Source: Hymenobacter swuensis DY53 (GTDB lineage: Bacteria; Bacteroidota; Bacteroidia; Cytophagales; Hymenobacteraceae). From it: a stretch of DNA of 64,000 nt. The stretch spans positions 4,610,501 to 4,674,500 of the forward strand of contig NZ_CP007145.1 in the NCBI RefSeq assembly GCF_000576555.1. The letters are read 5' to 3'. Below are positions 18,129 through 27,194 of this stretch, piece after piece. Made by a program: the position numbers and the translations under genes. How positions within the stretch are numbered: the first letter of the stretch is position 1; every line of letters starts with the position of its first letter. A model generated the notes under the pieces. It saw only the letters and a program-made list of their open reading frames with translations, made no database searches and was not told where the DNA came from.

Positions 18129-19271
18129 TTATTCCTCGCCCTGAAACAGCTCCAGCGTGATGTGATCGGCCAGCAGCTTGCCCGCGTCGGTGAGGCGCAG
18201 CACTTGGCCTTCATCGAGGCGGGCCAGGCCGGTGGCTTGCAGCTGCGCCAGGTAGGCGGCGCGCTCCTGCAGCAGGTTCAGGCCCAGCTCGTCACGCAGG
18301 CGGCGCAGGTCGCAGCCCCGGGCGGTGCGCAGGCTGGTCATCAGGTACTCGTTGGCCTGGTCGCGGGGGCTGAGCTCTTCCACGGTGGCCGGCACGCGGC
18401 CTTCATCGAGCACGGCCGTCACATACTGCGGGTTATTGGACACGGTGTACTGCCGGCTGTGGCCGTTGAAGGAGTGCGCGCTCGGTCCCAGCCCCAGGTA
18501 GGGCACCCCGCGCCAGTACGCCGCGTTGTGCCTAGACTCGCGGCCGGGCCGGCAGAAGTTGCTGATTTCGTACTGCTCGTAGCCGTGGCGGGCCATTTCC
18601 AGCAGCAGCAACTCGAACTGCCGGGCCACAAACTCATCGGGCGGGGCCAGAAACTTCCCCTTCTTGAGTTGCCGGCCAAACACCGTATCGGGCTCGATGG
18701 TAAGCGCGTAGCACGACATATGCGGCACGTCCAGCGCAAACGCCCGGGCCATATCCTGCTCCCAGATGCCGTGGTCGGGGGCGGGCACGCCATAAATCAG
18801 GTCGATGGAAATATTCTCGAAGCCTGCGTCCTGAGCCCGCCGCACCGCCGCCCCCGACTCCTCGGCCGAATGGGCGCGGTTCATCAGCCGCAAGTGGGGC
18901 TCGTGGAAGCTCTGCAGCCCGATGCTGAGCCGGTTCACGGGCGAAGCCGCCAGTTCGCGTACCTTGGCCGGGGTGAGGTCGTCGGGGTTGGCCTCCAGAG
19001 TAATCTCCGCGTCGGGGGCCACCTGGAAATGCCGGTGCACGGCCGCCAGCAGCGTATCCAGCTCGGCCGCCGTGAGCAAAGAGGGTGTGCCGCCGCCGAA
19101 GTACACGGTGTGTATGGTGGCGTCGGGGCCCAGGTAGGCGTGCCGCAAAGCCAGCTCCTGCACCAGGGCGTCCACCAGCCGGCTTTTTAGGGCCATCGAC
19201 GTGCTGAAGTGGAAGTCGCAGTAGTGGCAGGCCTGCTTGCAGAAGGGAATGTGGAGGTAGAGGCCGGACAT
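18129..19271 (-). CDS. hemW: HemW-like radical SAM protein (heme chaperone family)
   Basis: 380 residues from the ATG at 19271; the longer reading adds 23 residues that do not fit the family. HemW is a radical-SAM protein related to HemN that binds heme and is thought to deliver it to membrane-bound respiratory enzymes. The [4Fe-4S]/SAM motif is CKQACHYCDFHF (Cys11, Cys15, Cys18). YFGGGTPSLL, LEANPDDL and SIGLQSFHEPHLRLMNR follow, as in HemW and HemN. The C-terminal HemN_C region is present. True HemN and HemW are hard to separate by eye; the short N-terminus before the Cys motif favours HemW. It is divergent from the BamA-like gene with about 130 bases between the starts. Confidence 0.85.
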   Translation of the reverse strand: MSGLYLHIPFCKQACHYCDFHFSTSMALKSRLVDALVQELALRHAYLGPDATIHTVYFGGGTPSLLTAAELDTLLAAVHRHFQVAPDAEITLEANPDDLTPAKVRELAASPVNRLSIGLQSFHEPHLRLMNRAHSAEESGAAVRRAQDAGFENISIDLIYGVPAPDHGIWEQDMARAFALDVPHMSCYALTIEPDTVFGRQLKKGKFLAPPDEFVARQFELLLLEMARHGYEQYEISNFCRPGRESRHNAAYWRGVPYLGLGPSAHSFNGHSRQYTVSNNPQYVTAVLDEGRVPATVEELSPRDQANEYLMTSLRTARGCDLRRLRDELGLNLLQERAAYLAQLQATGLARLDEGQVLRLTDAGKLLADHITLELFQGEE

Positions 19272-19398
19272 GCAGGAGGGCGTCCTGCCCGGGCTGTCGG
19301 CCGCCGGACGGCGTAAACCGAGCGGGCGCAGGCAGGGCAAAGACAGTAAACGCTACTTTCGGGAAATTAAACGCGGCGATTCGCGTTTCAGACTGCAA

Positions 19399-21264
19399 AT
19401 GTACGCCCGCGCCCTCGTTTTCTGGTGTTTATTGCTACTGCTGGTCCTGCCGGGCCGTCCGGCCGCCGCGCAGGGCACCACCCCGCTCAACCCCGCTGCC
19501 CCGCCCCTCTCGGCCTCTCCCGCCGCCGCCCCACCTCCTGATTCAAGTCGGAAAGCCGCCGTACCGCCGGCCCGGCCCCTGCGCCCCATCACGGTGCAGC
19601 TGCTCACCGAGGCCGCCGACCAGCCACTGCTGCGCCCCTACCGCTACCGGCTAGCGTTGCCTGATTCCCTAGCAGCCCTGCGCGAAATCCGGGCCCTGGT
19701 GCTGGCCCTGCAGGCCGATGCCTACCTGACGGCCTCGGCCGATGAGCTGCGCTGGCGCCATGATACGCTGCGGGTGCGCCTGTACGTGGGGGAGCAATTC
19801 CGCTGGGCCCGGGTGCGCAACGGCAACCTCGGCGACGGCCTGCTCACCCGCGCCGGCTTCCGCGACAAGCTGTTTCAGCAGCAGCCGCTGCGGCCGCAGG
19901 AGTGGGCCAAATTGCAGGAAAATATTCTGCGCGAAGCCGAAAACCAGGGCTTCCCGTTTGCCACCGTCGGCCTCGACTCGGTGGCCCTGACCGGCACCGA
20001 GGTAGAGGGCCGGGTGGTGCTGCGCCGGGGCCCGGCCGTGGTGTTCGATTCCATCCAGATCATCGGCAAAACCAAGACGAAAGCCCGCTTTCTGACCAAA
20101 TACCTGCAGTTGGAGCCCGGTCAGCCCTTCAGTCAGCAGCGGGTGCTGGAAGCTGCCCGCCGCCTGCGCCAGCTGCCTTACCTGCAGGTGAAAGCCGAGC
20201 CGGAGGTACGCTTCGCCCAGGGTCGGGCCCGGGTGTTTTTCCTACTCGAAGACCGCACCTCCAACCAGTTTGATGCCATTGTAGGCGTGCTGCCAAACCC
20301 GAACCCCGGCGTGGGCCAGAAACGGGTGCAAATCACCGGCGACGTGACCCTGAACCTGCGCAACATCAACGGCGGCGGCAAGGGCGTGGGGCTGCAGTGG
20401 CGCAAGCTCGACGCCAACTCCCAACTGCTGGATGCGCAGTACCTGCACCCGGCCTTCTTCGGTACGCCGCTGGAACTGAGCGGTTCCTTCAACCTGCTGA
20501 AGCAGGACACACTGTTCCTGACAACGCGGCCGCGCCTACAGTTTGCCTATCCCACGGCCCTGGCCGGCCGGCTGGCCGTATTTGTGGAGTGGCGCGCGTC
20601 GCGGCTGCTATCCGTCGATTCCACGCTGCGCCAACTGCCCGAAAATATCGACTCCCGCTACAGTTCCTACGGCCTCGATTACACCTGGAACACCTTAGAT
20701 GACCCGTTTTTTCCGCGACGGGGCCTGCTGGCCAGCGGGCAGGCCGCCATCGGCACCAAAGTCATCAGTCGGAACGGTGGCCTGCGGAGCGATGTGTACG
20801 AAGGTATCCCGCTGCGCACCCGGCAGGTTACGCTGGGCGTGCGGGCCGAGCGGTACGTGCGCATTGGGCGGCAGGGCGTGCTGCTTACGCGCCTGCGTGG
20901 CGAGGCCCTGCTCAACGAGCGGCTGTTCCTCAACGACTTGTTCCGACTGGGTGGCCTGGCCACGCTGCGGGGGTTCAACGAGCTGAATTTCTACGCCAGC
21001 CAGTACGCCGTGGGCACCGCTGAGTTCCGGCAGTCCACCGGCGCCGATGCCTACGTGTTCCTGTTCGTGGACCAGGCCTACCTCCGCCGCAACCTCCCCA
21101 ACGACCCGTACCCGCAAGACACCCCCACCGGCCTGGGAGCCGGCCTGAGCTTCCGCACCGCCGCAGGCCAGTTTCAGTTTGTGTACGCCCTAGGCCGTAG
21201 CTCCCAGCAGCGGCTGGCCCTAAGCACCGGCAAAATTCACTTCGGCATTACCAGTAGGTTTTAG
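19399..21264 (+). CDS. BamA/TamA-family (Omp85) outer-membrane protein
   Basis: 621 residues from the ATG at 19399, giving a signal peptide of about 25 residues (YARALVFWCLLLLLVLPG, ending AAAQ) followed by a Pro/Ala-rich linker. An upstream in-frame start would overlap hemW and lacks a signal. A POTRA-like domain is near residues 210-300 (VVFDSIQIIGKTKTKARFL then LRQLPYLQV). The C-terminal half is a predicted beta-barrel with the Omp85 RGF motif (LGGLATLRGFNE). The family assembles or secretes other outer-membrane proteins. The short length and single clear POTRA suggest a TamA- or ShlB-like accessory member and not essential BamA. It is divergent from hemW. Confidence 0.85.
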   Translation: MYARALVFWCLLLLLVLPGRPAAAQGTTPLNPAAPPLSASPAAAPPPDSSRKAAVPPARPLRPITVQLLTEAADQPLLRPYRYRLALPDSLAALREIRALVLALQADAYLTASADELRWRHDTLRVRLYVGEQFRWARVRNGNLGDGLLTRAGFRDKLFQQQPLRPQEWAKLQENILREAENQGFPFATVGLDSVALTGTEVEGRVVLRRGPAVVFDSIQIIGKTKTKARFLTKYLQLEPGQPFSQQRVLEAARRLRQLPYLQVKAEPEVRFAQGRARVFFLLEDRTSNQFDAIVGVLPNPNPGVGQKRVQITGDVTLNLRNINGGGKGVGLQWRKLDANSQLLDAQYLHPAFFGTPLELSGSFNLLKQDTLFLTTRPRLQFAYPTALAGRLAVFVEWRASRLLSVDSTLRQLPENIDSRYSSYGLDYTWNTLDDPFFPRRGLLASGQAAIGTKVISRNGGLRSDVYEGIPLRTRQVTLGVRAERYVRIGRQGVLLTRLRGEALLNERLFLNDLFRLGGLATLRGFNELNFYASQYAVGTAEFRQSTGADAYVFLFVDQAYLRRNLPNDPYPQDTPTGLGAGLSFRTAAGQFQFVYALGRSSQQRLALSTGKIHFGITSRF

Positions 21265-21286
21265 ATTTGACAATTGACAATCAAGA

Positions 21287-21409
21287 AATGAGACTTTCGT
21301 TCTATGATCCGTTTGGGCCAAATAGAACGGAAATCTTGGTTCTAAAAAACAGAAGTGAGACGTTCGATCTGAGGCCCATTTGGGTCAGCAGATCGGACGT
21401 CTCACTTCT
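21287..21409. repeat. Two tandem stem-loop elements (GTGAGAC family) between convergent genes
   Basis: AGAAGTGAGACGTTCGATCT, extended by one G, at 21351-21371 pairs with 21389-21409 with one mismatch in 21 around a 17-nt loop holding CCCATTTGGGTCA. Just before it, GTTCTAT pairs with ATAGAAC around a loop holding CCGTTTGGGCC, so the second stem looks like a copy of the first. A related arrangement is at 51255-51357. Confidence 0.6.
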
Positions 21410-21449
21410 TACTTCCAAGTTCTAGGTTCTGAACTCTAACTTCTAGCCC

Positions 21450-22601
21450 TCACTTCACCAACGCATTTTTCAGTTCGCCAGCAGCCAGGTCCTGGGCCTG
21501 GGTGGCCTGGGGCACCACGGCTGCCATACCGAAAAACTCGTGAGTTACGCCCTCGAAGTTTTCGTATTTGGTGGCAACGCCGGCGGCTTTCAACTTATCG
21601 GCCAGCATCTTGCCGTCACTCATCAGCGGGTCGAGGCTGGCGGTGATGATGGTGGTAGCGGGCATACCTTTCAGGTTGGCATTCACCAGCGAAATCATCG
21701 GGCTTTTGCCATCAGCCGCGCCGCGCAGGTACTTCTCGAAGAACCAGGCCATCATCGGCTTGTTGAGCGGCTTGGCCTGGGCATTTTGCTGGTACGAAGG
21801 CGTGTTCATGTCGTAGCCGGCAATAGGATACACCAGCACCTGGTGCTTGGGCAGCATCACTTTTTTGTCGCGGGCCATCATACTCACCGAAGCGGCTAGA
21901 TTGCCACCGGCGCTTTCGCCTACCACGGCTACGTTCTGCGGGTCACCTTTAAAGGAAGCCGCATTTTTAAGCACCCACTGATACGCCGCAAACGAATCGT
22001 TGTGGGCCGTGGGGTACTTATGCTCCGGAGCCTGCCGATAGGCCACCGATACAAAGATGGCCCCGGTTTTTTCCACCAGCCCCCGCACGGAGGCGTCGTA
22101 GGTATCAAGGTTGGCAATGACCCAACCGCCGCCGTGGTAGTACACCACCACCGGCAGTGTGCCGGTTGCGCCTTTAGGTGTGTAAATGCGCACTTTCACG
22201 CCGGGCATTACCATGCGGCTCATAGTATCGGCCGTCACAGGCGGCATCGGGATGTTGTTGGTTTGCATCAGCTTCATCACCGCGTCGGCGGGTGTGGGCT
22301 GCTGCCGGGCTTCTTGGGCCGATAGGGTTTCGATGGGCTTGCCACCCAGGCTGGCCAGAGTTTCAATAACGGCCTGCATTTCGGGCTTGATGCCGGTAGC
22401 CCATGCCGGAGCCGGGCCAGTCGGCCGGATAGGCGTGGGACCAGCCGGCGCAGTCGGAGTCGTAGCTGCCGAATCGGTAGTAGCAGCCGTGGTGGTAGCG
22501 TCCGATTCGGTGGTCTGGGCAGTGTTGCAAGAAGCCAGCGTAGAGCCGGCCAGCAGGGCAGCCGCGCCCCAGCGGAGGGAAGTGTGAATGAGCGTAGTCA
22601 T
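21450..22601 (-). CDS. Hormone-sensitive-lipase-family esterase, lipoprotein
   Basis: 383 residues from the ATG at 22601. The N-terminal signal ends in LAGSTLASC, a lipobox, so Cys is probably lipidated and the protein sits in the membrane facing outward from the cytoplasm. A Ala/Thr/Pro linker of about 60 residues follows. The catalytic part has the HSL oxyanion motif YYHGGGWVIANLDTYD, the nucleophile elbow GESAGGNLAAS, and the catalytic His in GVTHEFFGM. It hydrolyses esters; the natural substrate is not visible. It is convergent with the BamA-like gene, with two stem-loop elements between them. The longer reading to 22730 adds 43 residues with no signal-like features, so I reject it. Confidence 0.87.
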   Translation of the reverse strand: MTTLIHTSLRWGAAALLAGSTLASCNTAQTTESDATTTAATTDSAATTPTAPAGPTPIRPTGPAPAWATGIKPEMQAVIETLASLGGKPIETLSAQEARQQPTPADAVMKLMQTNNIPMPPVTADTMSRMVMPGVKVRIYTPKGATGTLPVVVYYHGGGWVIANLDTYDASVRGLVEKTGAIFVSVAYRQAPEHKYPTAHNDSFAAYQWVLKNAASFKGDPQNVAVVGESAGGNLAASVSMMARDKKVMLPKHQVLVYPIAGYDMNTPSYQQNAQAKPLNKPMMAWFFEKYLRGAADGKSPMISLVNANLKGMPATTIITASLDPLMSDGKMLADKLKAAGVATKYENFEGVTHEFFGMAAVVPQATQAQDLAAGELKNALVK

Positions 22602-22805
22602 GCAGATGTAGATTGCAGGTAATAGAACGAAACAATGATTCACCTTACGGCAAGCTGTTTCCCGAAGTGATGAAAACACTAAATCCTGTACACTATGGCA
22701 ATATTCAAGACAACCAGTCAAAATTTTCACCCCTGATAATCAGCGCTTAGCCAACTATTTCAGTATTTTTGCAGCCCCAAACACTGCCTTTCCAAAAAAG
22801 GCTGC

Positions 22806-22813
22806 TACATTTG
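22806..22813 (+). promoter_or_regulatory. -7 element TACATTTG of the initiator tRNA
   Basis: Exact TAnnTTTG match, 13 bases before the tRNA. That is the expected distance for a tRNA promoter in Bacteroidota. Confidence 0.6.
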
Positions 22814-22826
22814 TAATACCAAACAG

Positions 22827-22899
<73 letters not shown>

Positions 22900-22904
22900 C
22901 CTAC

Positions 22905-22945
22905 AAAAGGCCAGTTGATTCTTCGGAATTAGCTGGCCTTTTTCT
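22905..22945 (+). terminator. Terminator of the initiator tRNA
   Basis: AAAGGCCAG pairs with CTGGCCTTT around an inner loop capped by GATTC-TTCG-GAATT, followed by T runs. It begins right after the tRNA. Confidence 0.8.
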
Positions 22946-23590
22946 TTGTGCAGATGGCCCCGCTAAGGCGGAAGTGATATAAGCAGTTATTGTAATAAGT
23001 GAGCTGCCTGCACCGCAGGACAGGACAGGACAGTGTGTACCAGCTTACCACCGCGTATCTCTCCTGTATCCTGGCTTTACCACGTAGCCGCAGGAACCTG
23101 ACGGGTAATTGGCAATCCGTCAGGCAGGTGTTCCGGAGCCGTGGCCGGCATCTCCACATGCCAGGTAACCTCAATAGTTACCGAAGCCAATACAGCACAA
23201 CGCTGGCCCTTCCTTCTAAACAGGCATGACCTACCAACCCTGGTTGCGCACCAACAGCCCGATAGAGGGCTGACCCGGTTTGCACGATGGTCAGCTGTAT
23301 GCCCCGTTCCGTGATTCTGCAGCTGTCGGCAGCAGTTATTCCCTGCTCCGTAGTCATTTGAGGCACCTACTCCAGCCCACAGATACGGCCAAGTCCGTGA
23401 TTATTAATACCTGCAGGGTTTCGCGCAAGTCGGGCACCTCAACGTATTTAACGTCTGATGCTGTTGCAGGACGAGTTTAGGTCGTTTCTCATTGGCATGC
23501 ATACCCGTAAAAAATATAGCCTACAAACCAGCCGGAAGCTCCATCTACCATAGCAGCAGATAGAACGTAATTGCTTTTCAAAACAGAGCC
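22946..23590. other. Long intergenic stretch without a supported gene
   Basis: Between the tRNA terminator and glpD. Short open readings on both strands have no family resemblance or start context. It holds a short GGACA tandem (about 23019-23032) and an 8-bp inverted repeat CCTGACGG/CCGTCAGG at 23097-23124 with no T tract. No regulatory RNA, repeat family or relic gene could be recognised. Confidence 0.5.
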
Positions 23591-25210
23591 ATGCGAAACG
23601 AAATTAAAGCTGCCGCCTTCTCCCGCCCCGCTCTCATGGCCCAGTTGACCAGCCAGCCCAGCTGGGACCTGGTTGTGGTGGGTGGCGGAGCAACGGGTCT
23701 GGGCGTGGCCCTCGACGGCCTTAGTCGGGGCTACAAGACACTGTTGGTTGAGCAAACCGATTTTGCCAAGGGCACGAGCAGCCGCGCTACCAAACTGGTC
23801 CACGGCGGGGTGCGCTACTTGGCCCAGGGCGACATTGCCCTGGTGCGGGAAGCCCTATACGAGCGTGGTCTGCTACTGAAGAACGCGCCGCACCTAGTTA
23901 AAAACCAGTCGTTTGTTATTCCTACTTACGAGTGGTGGAGCGGGGCGTACTACACCTTCGGCATGAAAATATATGACCTACTGTCGGGCAAACTCAGCCT
24001 GGGAGCGGCCAAGCACATCAGCAAGCAGGAAACGATTCGGCGGCTAGGCAACATCAGGACGGAGGGTCTGCACGGCGGCGTAGTGTACCATGATGGACAG
24101 TTCGATGATGCGCGCCTGGCAATCAACCTGGCCCAAACGGCCGTAGAAATGGGCGGCACGCTGCTCAACCACTGCGCGGTGCGCGGCATTCTGAAAGATG
24201 CACAGGGACAGGTAGCCGGGGTGAAAGCCATAGACAGCGAGACGGGGAAATCCTATGAAATCAAGGCGAAAGCCGTTGTAAATGCCACCGGCATTTTTGT
24301 GGACGAGATTCTGCAACTGGATAAACCCGGCACCCAGAAGCTGGTGCGTCCCAGCCAGGGCGTCCACATCGTACTCGATAAGTCGTTTCTGCCGGGCGAC
24401 AATGCCATCATGATTCCGAAGACGGATGACGGGCGTGTGCTTTTTGCCGTGCCGTGGCACGAGCGGGTTATCCTGGGCACCACCGACACGCCCCTCACAG
24501 AGTACAGCGAGGAACCCAAAGCCCTGGAAGAGGAAATCGACTTCATCCTGCGCACGGCCGGCTGCTACCTCGCCCACGCCCCCAAACGCAGCGACGCACT
24601 GAGCGTATTTGCGGGCCTGCGGCCACTGGCCGCGCCGCAGGACGGCTCCGAGAAAACCAGGGAAATTTCACGCAGCCACAAGATTCTGGTGTCTGAGGCC
24701 GGGCTTATTACCATCACGGGCGGCAAATGGACCACCTACCGCCGCATGGGCCAGGATACGGTAGATAAGGTTATCAGCCTGGGAAAACTACCGAAAGCGG
24801 AGAGCAAAACGGCCGGTTTGTCCATCCACGGTGCGCTGCCTACCACCGATGAGGACCGCCGCAACCACCTTTACGTGTATGGTAGCGACCAGCTGGCTTT
24901 GCTCGAACTGATAAAGCAGCAACCTGCTTTGGGCGCAAAGCTGGATGACACCCTTGAATTTGTGAAGGCCGAAGTGGTGTGGGCTGCCCGCTACGAAATG
25001 GCCCGCACCGTGGAAGACGTGCTGGCCCGCCGCGTACGGGTGCTGTTTCTGGATGCCGAAGCCGCCATTCGCATGGCTCCCGCAGTGGCGGCGCTGCTGG
25101 CCCAGGAGCTGGGCCACGACCACGCCTGGCAGCAGGCGCAGGTGACTGGCTTTGCACAGGTGGCCCAGAACTACCTGCTGGAAGCCAAGTCCACGCTGCA
25201 AGCAGTGTAG
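23591..25210 (+). CDS. glpD: FAD-dependent glycerol-3-phosphate dehydrogenase
   Basis: 539 residues. It oxidises sn-glycerol 3-phosphate to dihydroxyacetone phosphate and passes electrons to the respiratory quinone pool at the inner membrane. The FAD-binding motif GGGATGLGVALDG begins at residue 31. The family motifs ATKLVHGGVRYLAQGD and AVPWHERVILGTTDTPL are both clear, and ITGGKWTTYRRMGQDTVD near residue 375 is the conserved C-terminal FAD contact. The C-terminal GlpD_C helical domain is present. It is followed after 156 bases by glpK, and the two give the full glycerol to DHAP pathway; no glpF or glpT is nearby. The gene is preceded by an unusually long gene-free stretch. Confidence 0.95.
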   Translation: MRNEIKAAAFSRPALMAQLTSQPSWDLVVVGGGATGLGVALDGLSRGYKTLLVEQTDFAKGTSSRATKLVHGGVRYLAQGDIALVREALYERGLLLKNAPHLVKNQSFVIPTYEWWSGAYYTFGMKIYDLLSGKLSLGAAKHISKQETIRRLGNIRTEGLHGGVVYHDGQFDDARLAINLAQTAVEMGGTLLNHCAVRGILKDAQGQVAGVKAIDSETGKSYEIKAKAVVNATGIFVDEILQLDKPGTQKLVRPSQGVHIVLDKSFLPGDNAIMIPKTDDGRVLFAVPWHERVILGTTDTPLTEYSEEPKALEEEIDFILRTAGCYLAHAPKRSDALSVFAGLRPLAAPQDGSEKTREISRSHKILVSEAGLITITGGKWTTYRRMGQDTVDKVISLGKLPKAESKTAGLSIHGALPTTDEDRRNHLYVYGSDQLALLELIKQQPALGAKLDDTLEFVKAEVVWAARYEMARTVEDVLARRVRVLFLDAEAAIRMAPAVAALLAQELGHDHAWQQAQVTGFAQVAQNYLLEAKSTLQAV

Positions 25211-25366
25211 AAACGCAATAAGTTCACGGCTTGCATTCGGGTTCGTCTGCAACGGCCGGCCCCGGCTGTTGCACCCCGGCTGCTTCGCCCGTACTGCTGC
25301 ACATAAATTCCTGCTCCTCAGAAGCCCCTTTTACTGCAACTTTCCGCCCTTGTAAACCTGCTTGCC

Positions 25367-26905
25367 ATGCAGCAATTTATCCTCGCCCTCGACCAAGGCA
25401 CTACCAGTTCCCGCGCTATTCTCTTCGACCAAAAAGGTCAGATTGTGGCCCAAGCGCAGAAGGAGTTCCCCCAGATTTTCCCGAAGCCGGGCTGGGTGGA
25501 GCACGACCCGCGCGAAATCTGGTCGAGCCAGGCGGGCGTAGCGGCCGAGGCGACGGTGAAAGTGGGCCACAACGGCAGCAACATTGCGGCCATTGGCATC
25601 ACTAACCAGCGCGAAACGGTGGTGGTGTGGAACCGCCAAACCGGTGCACCGGTCTACAACGCCATTGTGTGGCAGGACCGCCGCACGGCCGAATACTGCG
25701 ACCAGCTGCGTGAAGAAGGGCACGAGGACCTGATTCGCAGCAAAACCGGCCTGCTGCTTGACGCTTATTTCTCCGCCAGTAAGGTGCGTTGGATTCTGGA
25801 TAATGTAACGGGAACCCGCGCGCAGGCCGAGGCCGGCGAGTTGGCTTTCGGTACGGTGGACAGCTGGCTGATCTGGAACTTCACGCAGGGCGAGCTACAC
25901 GTCACGGACGTGAGCAACGCCTCACGGACAATGCTGTTCAACATCCACACCCTAACCTGGGACGACGAGTTGCTGGCCCTATTCGACATTCCACGCAGCA
26001 TGTTGCCCACCGTGAAGCAGTCGAGTGAGGTATATGGCAAGACCAAAACCACCCTGTTTGCCAGCAAAATCCCAATTGCCGGCATTGCCGGCGACCAGCA
26101 GGCGGCTCTTTTCGGACAGCTGTGCACTGAGCCGGGCATGGTGAAAAGCACCTACGGCACAGGCTGCTTCATGCTGATGAACATTGGCAAAACGCCCAAG
26201 GCTTCGCAGCACAACCTACTGACCACCATTGGCTGGCAGCTGGATGGCAAGGTATGCTACGCTCTGGAAGGCAGTATTTTCATTGCCGGGGCGGTGGTAC
26301 AGTGGCTGCGTGACAACCTGGGCATCATTAAAACCGCATCGGAAATTGAGCAGCTGGCTACTCAGGTTGATGATAACGGCGGCGTGTATTTCGTGCCGGC
26401 TTTTGCGGGGCTGGGCGCGCCCTACTGGGACCCGTATGCGCGGGGCACCATCTTCGGGATGAGCCGGGCCACCACGGCGGCGCACATTGCCCGCGCCGCC
26501 GTGGAAGCCATTGCCTATCAGACGATGGACGTGCTCAAGGCCATGGAAGCCGACTCCAACCTTGCCATTGCGGAACTGCGTGTGGATGGCGGCGCGACGG
26601 TGAACACGCTGCTGATGCAGTTTCAGGCCGATGTGCTACACACCAAAGTCGTGCGCCCCAGCATGGCCGAAACGACGGCCCTTGGGGCGGCTTACCTCGC
26701 CGGCCTGGCCATAGGCTACTGGAAAGATGTGGCCGAAATCAACACCCTGGCCCAGGGCGACAGTTCGTACATTCCCAACCCTGACCGCGCGGGCCTCGAA
26801 ACCGGCATTGCCGACTGGCACCGCGCCATGCGCGCCCTGAAAGTGTGGGCCAAAAGCATCCCCACTAAGGCTCCGGCCGACAAAGCCACACTGGCGGCTG
26901 ACTAG
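25367..26905 (+). CDS. glpK: Glycerol kinase
   Basis: 512 residues, slightly longer than the usual 495-500 because of an Ala/Lys-rich tail ([12 protein letters not shown]). It phosphorylates glycerol with ATP to sn-glycerol 3-phosphate. The FGGY-kinase phosphate motif DQGTTSSR starts at residue 9. [43 protein letters not shown] and [14 protein letters not shown] follow, and the adenosine-binding region RVDGGATVN is near residue 405. It supplies the substrate for GlpD encoded just upstream. The 156-base gap shows no clear promoter or terminator, so they may share a transcript. Confidence 0.96.
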   Translation: MQQFILALDQGTTSSRAILFDQKGQIVAQAQKEFPQIFPKPGWVEHDPREIWSSQAGVAAEATVKVGHNGSNIAAIGITNQRETVVVWNRQTGAPVYNAIVWQDRRTAEYCDQLREEGHEDLIRSKTGLLLDAYFSASKVRWILDNVTGTRAQAEAGELAFGTVDSWLIWNFTQGELHVTDVSNASRTMLFNIHTLTWDDELLALFDIPRSMLPTVKQSSEVYGKTKTTLFASKIPIAGIAGDQQAALFGQLCTEPGMVKSTYGTGCFMLMNIGKTPKASQHNLLTTIGWQLDGKVCYALEGSIFIAGAVVQWLRDNLGIIKTASEIEQLATQVDDNGGVYFVPAFAGLGAPYWDPYARGTIFGMSRATTAAHIARAAVEAIAYQTMDVLKAMEADSNLAIAELRVDGGATVNTLLMQFQADVLHTKVVRPSMAETTALGAAYLAGLAIGYWKDVAEINTLAQGDSSYIPNPDRAGLETGIADWHRAMRALKVWAKSIPTKAPADKATLAAD

Positions 26906-26989
26906 TGATTATGAATCGGTACGGCGGCGCACACTATATGGCTACCAGATGGCTCATTTGGTAAACTATCTATTCTATGAGCCTATTTG

Positions 26990-27088
26990 AACGTCATTCC
27001 AAGCTTGCCGAGGAATCTCGCGTGCTGACGTTGCTCTGGTAATCATACGTCAGCACGCGAGATTCCTCGGCAAGCTCGGAATGACGTT
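26990..27088. repeat. Long hairpin: 41-bp arms with one mismatch (REP-like family)
   Basis: The arm 26990-27030 (starting AACGTCATTCC) pairs with 27048-27088 across 17 nt, with a single A/G mismatch at arm position 12. The arm contains AGCTTGCCGAGGAATCTCG, shared with elements at 16701, 39747 and 41668. It fills most of the gap between glpK and the carboxylesterase gene and may also stop transcription, since it is followed by TTTT. Confidence 0.9.
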
Positions 27089-27194
27089 TTAAGCACTTCC
27101 TAAAACAGTTTTTATATTATTTTTTTTCGGGAGTCAGGGCAGGACCGCATTGGCGCGTATTCTTTAGTATACTCGTTGCGCTACCTCCTGCATT

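Noticed and set aside
17817..19190. 457-codon plus-strand reading over hemW
   Set aside because: No motifs, and hemW in the opposite frame has all radical-SAM motifs.
22999..23480. Short plus-strand readings in the gap before glpD
   Set aside because: No similarity, no start context and Arg/Ser-rich composition.
26990..27088. Hairpin as the end of an insertion sequence
   Set aside because: No transposase gene or target duplication is adjacent; it matches short palindromes elsewhere.
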